A stretch of 64,000 nucleotides of DNA, from NCBI RefSeq assembly GCF_002163855.1, contig NZ_CP019332.1, positions 285,213-349,212 of the forward strand. The letters are read 5' to 3'. This DNA comes from Winogradskyella sp. PC-19 (GTDB taxonomy: Bacteria; Bacteroidota; Bacteroidia; Flavobacteriales; Flavobacteriaceae). Numbering within the stretch: the first letter of the stretch is position 1; every line of letters begins with the position of its first letter. Of the stretch, positions 6,998 through 15,285 are shown piece after piece. The notes beneath the pieces were generated by a model. It was not told the DNA's origin. It saw only the letters and a program-made list of their open reading frames with translations, and did no database searches. Position numbers and translations under genes: made by a program.

Positions 6998-8493
6998 TGA
7001 GAATATACATACCTGAAAACTTGGATATATTCGAGTTAACGCACAATAATCCGCCAAGTTTTAAACCTTATAAGTTAGACAAGCTATGTTATATCCTGCA
7101 TTTAATAAATGCTATTCCATTAATGGATAAGAATATTCAGGGCGAAGATTTTGTGCCTATCAACGCAAAAAAATTGCAGGATAAAATACAGAACTATAAA
7201 AAGTATCTTAACTATTTAGAAAGCGATTTACAAATTATTGAGTCCGATAATCATTATGTGGTTGGAGAAAAATCAAAAGGATTTCGATTTATTGAGAGAT
7301 ACAGAACACCTGTAAAATCAATGCAAGTTGAAGACTTCACTTTTAGAAACAAATTAAAAGCCCATAAAAATCGTAAAATAGAGTCGGTTAAACATCTTGG
7401 CTTTTTAACAAAGTGGTTTAATGATAAACTACGAATTGATTATGATTACATAGATGACTTTTTAGTTCAAGAGCATAATTTAAAAATAAAAGATAAAGCA
7501 CTTTGGGAGTACGACAGAGTAAGAAAAAAATATAAGCATCCAACAAATCAAATGGTACACGCTCAAATGAGCGCACAAAGGTTAAAATGGCAAGATTATA
7601 ATTTGATGTTGGATGATAATGTATATCGCTTTCATACCAATTTGACCAATATGCCAAGTCGAATTAGAAATGCTGTTACGTATGATGGCCAAAAATTAAT
7701 TTCGTTAGATATTAAAAACAGTCAACCCTATTTAAGTACTATTTTGTTGAGTCGTGATTTTTGGATAGTGCAAAAATTTGAGCGAAATAAGAATAACTCA
7801 TTGTCGATTGCTTTTGATGAACCGCAGAGTCGCTATTTTTCTTATCTTAAAAAAATAAATAAGGTTTTCAATGAAATAAAGAGTGATACATTAAATATTT
7901 CACATATAAATATTCATAACAATGATTCTTACATTATGTTAGGAGAAATCCCCCAATCCCTTATAAATAATGAGTTTCAAGACTATATTGATTTAGTAGT
8001 ATCTGGAAAGTTATATGAGTTTTTAGAGGATGCCTTTTTACAGGAATTAGGTATTGAATTAAAAGACCGCAAAGAAGTTAAAGCAGCAGTTTTTCAAGTG
8101 TTGTTTACATCCAACCAATTTAAGGGGCAAGCAGAAGCAGCACCCAAAAGGTTATTTGAGCAAAAGTTTAAAGCGGTGTATGATGTATTTGCTAAAATAA
8201 AAAGTAAGGACAAATCTTTACTTCCAAGATTATTACAGAGCATAGAGAGTCATTTAATGATTAACATCATAGCAAAGCGTGTTTCAGAAGAATATCCATT
8301 AGCACCTATATACACTATTCACGATAGCATATCTACTACTGAAGAATATGTAGAAGTAGTTGAGCAGATTATGATGGAAGAGTTAACCAAGGCTATTGGT
8401 CATCCACCAACAATAAAACAAGAGGTATGGTGTAAAAGCAATATGGTAAAGCATCTTGAAACTTTAAAGGAGAAAGCAAAGGTTGTCGCTTAA
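6997..8493 (+). CDS. Divergent stand-alone family-A polymerase-like protein, candidate replication protein
   Basis: 498 aa, not a family I can name. The C-terminal two thirds carry a series resembling DNA polymerase I or single-subunit RNA polymerase. NLTNMPSRIRNAV precedes motif A (LISLDIKNSQPYL, D238), mirroring the NLQNIP...RIRQAF...ADYSQIE region of PolI. A fingers helix follows with R358, K362, F366 and F370 in the exact R-x3-K-x3-F-x3-Y/F spacing, and motif C is IHDSI (H442, D443). No 5' or 3' exonuclease domain is present; the first 220 residues are unrecognised. It overlaps the HTH gene by one base. Inferred role: copying the element or priming after excision. A catalytically inactive relative is possible. 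Confidence 0.62.
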   Translation: MRIYIPENLDIFELTHNNPPSFKPYKLDKLCYILHLINAIPLMDKNIQGEDFVPINAKKLQDKIQNYKKYLNYLESDLQIIESDNHYVVGEKSKGFRFIERYRTPVKSMQVEDFTFRNKLKAHKNRKIESVKHLGFLTKWFNDKLRIDYDYIDDFLVQEHNLKIKDKALWEYDRVRKKYKHPTNQMVHAQMSAQRLKWQDYNLMLDDNVYRFHTNLTNMPSRIRNAVTYDGQKLISLDIKNSQPYLSTILLSRDFWIVQKFERNKNNSLSIAFDEPQSRYFSYLKKINKVFNEIKSDTLNISHINIHNNDSYIMLGEIPQSLINNEFQDYIDLVVSGKLYEFLEDAFLQELGIELKDRKEVKAAVFQVLFTSNQFKGQAEAAPKRLFEQKFKAVYDVFAKIKSKDKSLLPRLLQSIESHLMINIIAKRVSEEYPLAPIYTIHDSISTTEEYVEVVEQIMMEELTKAIGHPPTIKQEVWCKSNMVKHLETLKEKAKVVA

Positions 8494-8501
8494 ATAAAAT
8501 A

Positions 8502-8538
8502 ATTGCACAACCATTGCATTATTAAATTTTTATCTTTG
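8502..8538 (+). promoter_or_regulatory. Promoter/operator with paired ATTGCA boxes
   Basis: ATTGCA at 8502-8507 and 8513-8518, 11 bases apart, followed by TATCTTTG (8531-8538). The layout is repeated at 11516-11553. Candidate binding site of the Fur-family regulator encoded at 11100. Confidence 0.5.
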
Positions 8539-8543
8539 TGACT

Positions 8544-8861
8544 GTGAAATTTGTAACAGTCATATTATCATTAATAATACTATTGCTTTCAGCAAAGTCT
8601 TGTTCTGATGGTCAAAACATAGAAGACCAGCATCAAGACGAGATAAGTGTTAATCACAACCACCAAGGAGATAGTGACGATTCTTGTCCTGTAACTTGTA
8701 TTTGTAATTGTTGCGGTATGACAATTACTTACGAACCCATCAAGACATTTGATTTAAAACTTAATATTGAAATCTCAACGGATTTAATTTCTACATATCA
8801 ACCTATTTACGGGTTTAATTTCCTTTCCAATATTTGGCATCCGCCACAAGTAATCAGCTAA
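8544..8861 (+). CDS. Cys-rich exported protein, DUF6660-like
   Basis: About 105 aa. A hydrophobic N terminus (VKFVTVILSLIILLLSAKSC) is followed by an acidic/His segment (NHNHQGDSDDSC) and a cysteine cluster CPVTCICNCCGM, all suited to binding soft metals outside the cytoplasm. No ATG is available before the signal peptide. GTG at 8544 gives the best start, with GTG at 8538 the alternative; the -7-like box ends at 8538, so the message could be nearly leaderless. Small proteins like this often sit beside metal-efflux genes in Flavobacteriia. The exact family name is from memory and moderately sure. Confidence 0.6.
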   Translation: MKFVTVILSLIILLLSAKSCSDGQNIEDQHQDEISVNHNHQGDSDDSCPVTCICNCCGMTITYEPIKTFDLKLNIEISTDLISTYQPIYGFNFLSNIWHPPQVIS

Positions 8862-8910
8862 AACAAATCGATTTTAAATCAATTATTTAGTTAATTACAA
8901 ATACAATTCA

Positions 8911-11097
8911 ATGAATAAATACCTATTGAGCATAAAGCTCATATTAATACTTTGCCTATCGTTACAGGCACAAACATCAGACATACAAATAAAAGTCCTA
9001 ACAGAAGCTGAAAACGAGCCTTTATTGGGTGCTACGGTTTATTTTGAAGCATTAGAAAAAGGAGCAGTAACCGATTTTGATGGTATTGCAGAATTTACAG
9101 AAATACCAGACGGTCAGCATCAAATAATAATTTCCTTTTTAGGCTTTGAAGCATTTGAGACAACAATTCAAATTCCAAGTAATACAGCGTTAGTCTTTAA
9201 ATTAAAAGAAGGTGGCAATCAATTAGATGCTGTAGTATTGCAATCTACAAGAAGTACGAGAACCGTAAGAAAAATACCGACACGTATCGAGTTTATCGGT
9301 GCAGAGGAATTAGGAGAAAAAGCAATAATGAACCCTACTAATATTTCTATGGTGCTTCGTGAAAGTACAGGAATACAGATGCAACAAACATCATTAAGTA
9401 GTGGGAGTACCAATATTCGTATTCAAGGATTGGATGGTAGATACACACAGCTTTTAAGAGATGGGTTTCCATTATATGGTGGTTTTTCAAGTGGATTAAG
9501 TATTTTACAAATACCACCTTTAGACTTACAACAATTTGAGATTATTAAAGGAAGTTCATCAACACTTTACGGTGGAGGTGCTATTGCAGGATTAGTAAAT
9601 ATGGTATCTAAAACACCAGACGAAGAACCTGCATTAGACATAATGCTCACGCAGACACAAGCATTAGGAAGTACAGCCAATGTGTTTTATAGCAAACGAA
9701 ATGAAAAATTCGGTGTTTCACTTTACGGCTCTGGTCACTATCAAAAAGCGTATGACCCAGAAGATGATGGTTTTAGTAATTTACCAAAAACGACATCAAT
9801 TTCATTTAATCCTAAATTGTTTTATTATCCATCAGATAAAACAACACTTTGGTTTGGATTAAACGGAACGTATGATGATAGAATTGGCGGAGATATTACC
9901 AAAATTGAAAATGGTGAAGATGGTATTCATCAATACACAGAAGAGAACAATTCAAAACGATTAAGCAGTCAATTGGTATATCAAACTCAATTAGATTCTA
10001 TAAGTTCATTAGAATTTAAAAATAGTGTCTCTTTTTTCGATAGAAATTTAACAGTTCCTGATTTTAATTTTGATGGCAAACAAACAAATACTTTTACTGA
10101 AATCACATATAATACAGCATCAGAAAAAACGGATTGGATAGTTGGAGCTAATCTATATACCTCAAATTTCGATGAAAATGATAACGCACCATTACAGCGA
10201 GACCAAAAAGATGTAACCTTTGGAGCATTTGCAAATAATATCTTCGACATATCAGATAATTGGATATTAGAAACAGGATTAAGAGCAGATTATAATACGG
10301 ATTTCGGTTTCTTTCCACTTCCAAGAATTTCATTACTCTACAAAAATGATAGTGGATTTTCAAGTAGAATTGGTGGAGGTTTAGGGTATAAGATTCCAGA
10401 TATTTTTACAGAGGAAGCCGAATATATCAATTTTGAAAATGTGCTTGCTATAGATAAATCAACAGTAGATGCAGAACGTTCATATGGTGTTAATTTCGAT
10501 GTAAACTATCAAACACGGTTATCTGATGAGATTGGTTTTTCTATAAACCAATTATTTTATGTGACTGCAATAAATGATGGTCTACTTTTAAATTCTACTG
10601 ATAACGGTTTATTTCAGTTTGAAAATGCACCAGATGAAATCTTTAGCAAAGGAGCAGAAACCAATATAAAATTTACTTACAAAGACTTTAGATGGTTTTT
10701 AAACTATGCGCTTATTGATACCAAACTAAATTATTTACCTGGTAATCCGCAGAAGCCATTAACCGCAAAACATAACGCAGGTAGTGTTTTGATGTACGAA
10801 TCTGAAAAATGGCGAATTGGTTATGAAACCTTTTATACAGGCAAACAGTTTTTATCTAATGGAACAGAGACTACAGACTTTGTAACTATGGGCTTATTGG
10901 TGATGCGTAACTTTAAATTAGGAAGTGTATTTGTGAATTTTGAGAATTTTACAGATAGAAGACAAAGCAGGTTTTCACCTTTAGTTTTACCACCACACGA
11001 CAATCCTGTTTTTCCAGAGATTTATGCACCTACAGATGGTTTTATATTTAGTGTAGGACTTATTATTAAACCATTTGGAAACGAAGACGACGATTAA
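8911..11097 (+). CDS. TonB-dependent outer-membrane receptor
   Basis: 728 aa. Signal peptide (1-20), a carboxypeptidase-like regulatory domain (about 24-105, with LGATVYFEALEKGAVTDFDG), a plug domain (about 115-230, IRIQGLDGRYTQLLRDGFP and LYGGGAIAGLVNMVSK), then a 22-strand-type barrel to the C terminus. Such receptors import chelated metals, vitamins or peptides using TonB energy. It lies three bases before a Fur-family regulator and inside a metal-resistance block, which points to a metal complex as ligand. Zinc, copper and iron cannot be told apart from sequence. The C-terminal end is acidic (GNEDDD), an unusual finish for a barrel. Confidence 0.92.
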   Translation: MNKYLLSIKLILILCLSLQAQTSDIQIKVLTEAENEPLLGATVYFEALEKGAVTDFDGIAEFTEIPDGQHQIIISFLGFEAFETTIQIPSNTALVFKLKEGGNQLDAVVLQSTRSTRTVRKIPTRIEFIGAEELGEKAIMNPTNISMVLRESTGIQMQQTSLSSGSTNIRIQGLDGRYTQLLRDGFPLYGGFSSGLSILQIPPLDLQQFEIIKGSSSTLYGGGAIAGLVNMVSKTPDEEPALDIMLTQTQALGSTANVFYSKRNEKFGVSLYGSGHYQKAYDPEDDGFSNLPKTTSISFNPKLFYYPSDKTTLWFGLNGTYDDRIGGDITKIENGEDGIHQYTEENNSKRLSSQLVYQTQLDSISSLEFKNSVSFFDRNLTVPDFNFDGKQTNTFTEITYNTASEKTDWIVGANLYTSNFDENDNAPLQRDQKDVTFGAFANNIFDISDNWILETGLRADYNTDFGFFPLPRISLLYKNDSGFSSRIGGGLGYKIPDIFTEEAEYINFENVLAIDKSTVDAERSYGVNFDVNYQTRLSDEIGFSINQLFYVTAINDGLLLNSTDNGLFQFENAPDEIFSKGAETNIKFTYKDFRWFLNYALIDTKLNYLPGNPQKPLTAKHNAGSVLMYESEKWRIGYETFYTGKQFLSNGTETTDFVTMGLLVMRNFKLGSVFVNFENFTDRRQSRFSPLVLPPHDNPVFPEIYAPTDGFIFSVGLIIKPFGNEDDD

Positions 11098-11099
11098 AT

Positions 11100-11513
11100 A
11101 TGGAAACAATAGAACAAGTATTAGAGTCAAAAAATATTCGTGTTACAGCAATGCGTATGTTAATTTATAAGTTTCTTGCAGAAAAAGAGATAGCGGTAAC
11201 ATTAAGTGATATTGAAAGTGCTTTTGAAAAAGCAGATAGAACTACCTTGTACAGAACTATTAAAACTTTTGAAGAAAAGGATATTGTGCATCAAATAGAC
11301 GATGGCACAGGAATTACGAAATATGCATTATGCGAAGAGGGATGTAATTGTGATATAAAAACCGATTTACACCTACACTTCCATTGTAACAATTGCAATG
11401 AAACCATTTGCCTAACAGAACATAAAATACCGCAAATTAAAGTACCTGATGGTTTTGTGTCAGAGAATGTAAATTTGGTGGTAAAAGGTATTTGCGATAA
11501 GTGTAGTGGCTAA
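11100..11513 (+). CDS. Fur-family transcriptional regulator
   Basis: 137-aa winged-helix repressor of the Fur/Zur group. DNA-binding helices occupy about 1-75 (KADRTTLYRTIKTFEEKDIV). The metal-sensing half has a histidine-rich segment HLHFHCNNC and a C-terminal CDKC pair, which together make the usual structural zinc site. It follows the TonB receptor by three bases, so the receptor and its likely regulator are co-transcribed. Paired ATTGCA motifs lie upstream of the unit and again right after this gene, and are the natural candidate operators. Metal specificity (Zn, Fe or other) is not resolved. Confidence 0.9.
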   Translation: METIEQVLESKNIRVTAMRMLIYKFLAEKEIAVTLSDIESAFEKADRTTLYRTIKTFEEKDIVHQIDDGTGITKYALCEEGCNCDIKTDLHLHFHCNNCNETICLTEHKIPQIKVPDGFVSENVNLVVKGICDKCSG

Positions 11514-11515
11514 TA

Positions 11516-11553
11516 ATTGCACTTCCATTGCACTTACTATTAAAGTACATTTA
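11516..11553 (+). promoter_or_regulatory. Second promoter/operator with paired ATTGCA boxes
   Basis: ATTGCA at 11516-11521 and 11527-11532, again 11 bases apart, then a -7-like TACATTTA (11546-11553). It shares 15 of 17 positions with 8502-8518 and lies just before the DUF3703-merTP-ATPase unit. Confidence 0.5.
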
Positions 11554-11569
11554 TCCAAAATTAGTGGAT

Positions 11570-11932
11570 ATGAAGTTTAATACTAAAATACCTAAACATC
11601 TTAAACAGGCGTATAACGAAGAATTAAAACTATACAGTTTCTGTTTAGAAAATAAGCATTTTGGCAATGCTTGGTATCATTTAGAACGCAGTCATATCAT
11701 AGGGCAATCTTATCCAATAGAACATACCTATTCACATTGGTTAATGCTAAAATTTGGATTTAGACAAAAAGATACTAAAGAAGTAATAGGTCAAATAGTT
11801 AGGTTGTTTGTGGGTGGCTGGAAATCATTTATAAATCACGTTCCACTTGGTAATACAGGTGGAGCAAACGTGCCACCATTAAAACGGATGCCTATTCCCA
11901 ATGACATTGAAAAATTATTAGATATAGAATGA
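11570..11932 (+). CDS. DUF3703 domain-containing protein
   Basis: 120 aa from the ATG at 11570; an upstream in-frame extension would overlap the promoter. The segment AWYHLERSHIIGQSYPIEH followed by THSHWLMLKFGFRQKD-like residues is the histidine-rich core of DUF3703, a family met beside heavy-metal resistance genes; here the residues read TYSHWLMLKFGF. No signal peptide, one possible amphipathic segment (IGQIVRLFVGGWKSF). Biochemical role unknown. Its stop overlaps the start of merTP by four bases, so the two are coupled. Confidence 0.8.
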   Translation: MKFNTKIPKHLKQAYNEELKLYSFCLENKHFGNAWYHLERSHIIGQSYPIEHTYSHWLMLKFGFRQKDTKEVIGQIVRLFVGGWKSFINHVPLGNTGGANVPPLKRMPIPNDIEKLLDIE

Positions 11933-12522
11933 AAAATAAATTAGCGGTTACAAGTATCCTAACAGCAATCACAGCTTCATTGTGTTGCATCACACCTGTT
12001 TTGGCATTAATTGCAGGAACAAGTGGTGTAGCTTCAACTTTTTCTTGGATAGAACCATTTAGACCTTACTTAATAGGGCTAACTATATTAGTTCTTCTCT
12101 TTGCTTGGTATCAAAAATTAAAACCAGAAAAAGAAATCGACTGTGAATGTGAAACGGATAAAGAACCAAAATTTATGCAGTCAAAAACCTTTTTAGGCAT
12201 TGTAACAGCTTTTGCAATTGTGATGTTGGCTTTCCCATACTACTCAAGTATGTTATATCCAAAAACCGAAAAACAAATCATAATAGTTGATAAATCAAAT
12301 ATAAAAACAATAGAGTATAAAATAAGTGGAATGACTTGTGCCAGTTGTGAAGCACACGTTAACCACGAAGTAAATAAACTTAACGGAATTGTAAACTCAA
12401 AAACATCATACGAAAATGGTAACGCAATCATTGAGTTTGACGAAACTAAAACCAATGAATTGGAGATTGAGAAAGCAATTAACGCAACAGGTTATAAAGT
12501 AACTAACAAAAAAGAAAATTAA
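11929..12522 (+). CDS. merTP: MerT-MerP fusion metal transporter (MerTP)
   Basis: 197 aa. Membrane part (1-115) has three hydrophobic segments with the MerT cysteine pair in ITASLCCITPV (C19, C20) and a cytosolic loop ECETDKEP. A C-terminal HMA domain (about 128-195) carries GMTCASC. MerT/MerP carry Hg(II) inward in classical operons; Bacteroidota often encode them fused. No mercuric reductase is found in this window, so the metal may be passed to the P1B ATPase downstream instead of being reduced. It overlaps neighbours on both sides (four bases and one base). Confidence 0.88.
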   Translation: MKNKLAVTSILTAITASLCCITPVLALIAGTSGVASTFSWIEPFRPYLIGLTILVLLFAWYQKLKPEKEIDCECETDKEPKFMQSKTFLGIVTAFAIVMLAFPYYSSMLYPKTEKQIIIVDKSNIKTIEYKISGMTCASCEAHVNHEVNKLNGIVNSKTSYENGNAIIEFDETKTNELEIEKAINATGYKVTNKKEN

Positions 12523-12728
12523 TGAAAACCATATTAAAATCGGAAATCACTTGCCCTAACTGCGGACATAAAAAAGTAGAAGATATGCCAACAAATGCTT
12601 GTCAATTCTTCTACGAGTGTGAGCATTGTAAAACGGTTCTAAAACCAAACGAAGGTGATTGTTGTGTGTATTGTTCTTATGGAACAGTTCCCTGTCCACC
12701 AATTCAAGAAAATAAAAGTTGTTGTTAA
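12522..12728 (+). CDS. GDCCVxC domain small protein
   Basis: 68 aa, with a first CPNCGHKK zinc-ribbon half, then YECEHCKTVLKP and the signature GDCCVYCSYGTVPCPP, ending in CC. Twelve or so cysteines make it a small metal-binding protein, probably cytosolic as no signal peptide is seen. It is translationally coupled to merTP and lies ten bases before the P1B ATPase, suggesting a metallochaperone or sponge role for that pump. Function is inferred. Confidence 0.85.
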   Translation: MKTILKSEITCPNCGHKKVEDMPTNACQFFYECEHCKTVLKPNEGDCCVYCSYGTVPCPPIQENKSCC

Positions 12729-12738
12729 AACTAACTTG

Positions 12739-14691
12739 ATGAAAAAAAAGAAAGTCAATTTAAGAGATTTAAAACCAAATTCAGAAGAACAACATTCTCA
12801 CGATGATGGTCACGACCACGGAAATGGAAGTGCATTCAAAACATACATTCCAGCACTTATAAGTTTTGTGATGCTAATCGTAGGAATTGCTGTAGATTAT
12901 TTTGATGCCATTCCTCAATTTGAAGGATGGATTCGAGTAGTTTGGTACACTTTAGCATATATTCCAGTTGGGTTTCCTGTAATTAAAGAAGGATGGAAAA
13001 GTCTTATAAAAGGCGATGTTTTTACCGAGTTCTTTTTAATGTCTATTGCCACCATTGGTGCGTTTATCATTGGTGAATATCCTGAAGGTGTGGCAGTAAT
13101 GCTATTTTATGCAGTAGGAGAATTATTTCAAAACGCAGCAGTTAATAGAGCAAAAGGAAATATTAAAGCCTTATTAGATGTTAGGCCAAAAGAAGCCAAT
13201 GTATTTCGTGATGGTGATTATATAAGTGTATCGCCCGAAGCTGTAAATATTGGCGAGAAAATACAAATTCGAGTAGGTGAAAAAATTCCATTGGATGGTA
13301 TTTTATTATCCGAAAAAGCATCTCTAAACACCGCAGCATTAACAGGAGAAAGCAAACCAGATTCTATTCAGAAAGATGCAAAGGTTTATGCAGGTAGTAT
13401 TAATTTAGAAAGCGTTATTGAAGTTGAGGTAACCAACATCTTTGAAGATAGTTCTATTGCGAGAATATTAGACTTGGTTCAAAATGCAACAGCTCGTAAG
13501 TCTAAAACAGAATTGTTTATCAGACAGTTTGCTCGTATCTACACACCAATTGTAGTGTTTTTAGCTATTGGTGTTACTTTTATACCTTACTTTTTTGTAG
13601 ATGATTATGTATTTAGAGATTGGTTATACAGAGCATTAATTTTCTTGGTAATATCTTGTCCTTGTGCGTTAGTGATTTCAATACCATTAGGTTATTTCGG
13701 TGGTTTGGGAGCAGCTTCAAAAAATGGAATTTTATTTAAAGGTGCTTCATTTTTAGATGCAATGACCAAGATAAATACTTTGGTAATGGACAAAACAGGA
13801 ACCGTTACCAAAGGTGTTTTTAAAATCAAAGAAGTAAAAGCAATCGGTTGGAAAGAAACCGAATTTATGCAATACTTAATGGCGATGGAAGAACAATCCA
13901 CGCATCCAATTGCTAAAGCCATTTTAGAGTACAAAGCTGAAGGAGAAGATTTTGAAGCACAAGACGTTTCTGAAATTGCAGGTAAAGGTTTAAAAGGCGT
14001 TGTTAATGGTAAAACTGTTTTAGTAGGTAACAAAGCCTTGATGACTACCAATAGTATTGATATTCCAAGTGAAACGGAAACTATTGTAGAATCTATAGTA
14101 TTAGTTGCAATCGATAATCAATTTGCAGGTTATGTAGTCATAGCAGATGAATTAAAAGAGGATGCAAAAGAAACTATTACAGAATTACACAAAGTAGGCA
14201 TTAAAAATATTATGATGCTTTCCGGTGATAAAGATTCCATTACGCAACAAGTCGCTAAAGAGTTGAATATCGAAAATGCTAAAGGTGGTTTACTACCAGA
14301 AGATAAATTAAACGAAGTTGAAATTTTAAAGAAAAATCCTGAAAACAAAATAGCCTTTATAGGTGATGGTATTAACGATGCACCAGTTTTAGCAGCGAGT
14401 AACGTTGGTATTGCAATGGGTGGTTTAGGTAGTGATGTAGCTATTGAAACAGCAGACGTTATAATTCAAACAGACCAGCCTTCAAAAGTAGTTAGAGCCA
14501 TTAAAATAAGTCGTTCTACAAGAAAAATTGTTTGGCAGAATATCATTTTAGCGTTTGGAGTTAAAGTTATTGTATTGATATTAGGAGCAGGTGGTTTAGC
14601 CACAATGTGGGAAGCAGTTTTTGCAGATGTAGGAGTAGCATTATTAGCAATTTTAAATGCAGTTAGATTACAACGAATGAGTTGGGATTAA
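12739..14691 (+). CDS. Heavy-metal translocating P1B-type ATPase (ZntA/CadA-like)
   Basis: 650 aa from the ATG at 12739. Residues 10-35 are His/Asp-rich (HSHDDGHDHG) in place of an N-terminal HMA domain. The ion path motif is CPC (C307, C309), the phosphorylated residue is D351 in DKTGT, and GDGINDAP marks the hinge. In the last membrane segment the D of FADVG and K of FGVKVIV match the P1B-2 group that exports Zn, Cd and Pb. With the metal supplied by MerTP or cytosolic leakage, it would pump ions to the periplasm. Direction and group are by family knowledge; the exact metal is not proven. Confidence 0.93.
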   Translation: MKKKKVNLRDLKPNSEEQHSHDDGHDHGNGSAFKTYIPALISFVMLIVGIAVDYFDAIPQFEGWIRVVWYTLAYIPVGFPVIKEGWKSLIKGDVFTEFFLMSIATIGAFIIGEYPEGVAVMLFYAVGELFQNAAVNRAKGNIKALLDVRPKEANVFRDGDYISVSPEAVNIGEKIQIRVGEKIPLDGILLSEKASLNTAALTGESKPDSIQKDAKVYAGSINLESVIEVEVTNIFEDSSIARILDLVQNATARKSKTELFIRQFARIYTPIVVFLAIGVTFIPYFFVDDYVFRDWLYRALIFLVISCPCALVISIPLGYFGGLGAASKNGILFKGASFLDAMTKINTLVMDKTGTVTKGVFKIKEVKAIGWKETEFMQYLMAMEEQSTHPIAKAILEYKAEGEDFEAQDVSEIAGKGLKGVVNGKTVLVGNKALMTTNSIDIPSETETIVESIVLVAIDNQFAGYVVIADELKEDAKETITELHKVGIKNIMMLSGDKDSITQQVAKELNIENAKGGLLPEDKLNEVEILKKNPENKIAFIGDGINDAPVLAASNVGIAMGGLGSDVAIETADVIIQTDQPSKVVRAIKISRSTRKIVWQNIILAFGVKVIVLILGAGGLATMWEAVFADVGVALLAILNAVRLQRMSWD

Positions 14692-14762
14692 GCAGATTAT
14701 TCAATTAAACTTCTGTTAAACAAAATCAATAGTTGTTAAAATTTCGTAACTTCGCAATCAAT

Positions 14763-15176
14763 ATGAAGCAGTTTTTCCATAAAATAATGTCTTTAGCAAT
14801 GGCTTTTGTAGTGTTATGCTCTACAATGTCATTTACTGTGAATATGCATTATTGTGGAGATACTTTAGTAGAAACTGCTATCTTTCAAAAAGCCAAAGGG
14901 TGCGGAATGGAAATGGAAAAGCCTTCAACCGAAGGATGTTCTATTACCAAAAAAAATTGTTGTGATGATGAACAATTAGCAATTGAAGGTCAAGACGAAT
15001 TACAATTGCAAGTTGACAAAATCTCATTTGAGCAACAGGTATTCATCGCTTCATTTGTTTATACTTTTATTAACCTTTTTGAAGGTTTAGACAATAATGT
15101 ATCTACTTACGAAGAATATAAACCGCCACTCGTCGTCAGGCAACTCTACAAGATTGACGAGACATACTTAATTTGA
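14763..15176 (+). CDS. HYC_CC_PP family exported protein
   Basis: 137 aa from the ATG at 14763 (MKQFFHKIMSLAMAF). A signal peptide is followed by the three marks of the family: MHYCGD, NCCDD and YKPPLV. Two further cysteines (GCGMEMEKPSTEGC) add to the metal-binding potential. Found in Bacteroidota next to CusABC-type efflux operons, as here 110 bases before cusA. A -7-like TAACTTCG (14747-14754) precedes it, so it may begin the transcript of the efflux operon. Molecular role unknown. Confidence 0.82.
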   Translation: MKQFFHKIMSLAMAFVVLCSTMSFTVNMHYCGDTLVETAIFQKAKGCGMEMEKPSTEGCSITKKNCCDDEQLAIEGQDELQLQVDKISFEQQVFIASFVYTFINLFEGLDNNVSTYEEYKPPLVVRQLYKIDETYLI

Positions 15177-15196
15177 TTTTTAAACAATAGACTCTT

Positions 15197-15256
15197 TTAT
15201 CCTATGACTGCAATGTCGTAAGGATAATTTGCTGTATTCGGTGTTTTTCAAACACC
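15197..15256 (+). promoter_or_regulatory. Two hairpins in the leader of the efflux operon
   Basis: First hairpin 15197-15227 (TTATCCTATGAC / GTCGTAAGGATAA, one bulge, TGCAAT loop). Second hairpin 15240-15256 (GGTGTTT-TTC-AAACACC) without a T run. They lie between the HYC gene and cusA, so could stabilise or attenuate the message. Structure is by eye only. Confidence 0.4.
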
Positions 15257-15285
15257 AATGTCTAATTGTTTAATTATCAAAGCCA

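Noticed and set aside
6997-8493. Archaeo-eukaryotic primase or D5-like helicase reading of the 498-aa protein
   Set aside because: No Walker motifs, no zinc-finger or DxD primase pattern; the PolI-type motif series fits better.
11929-14691. Complete mercury-resistance operon
   Set aside because: MerTP present but no MerA or MerB reductase/lyase genes and the regulator is Fur-type, not MerR.
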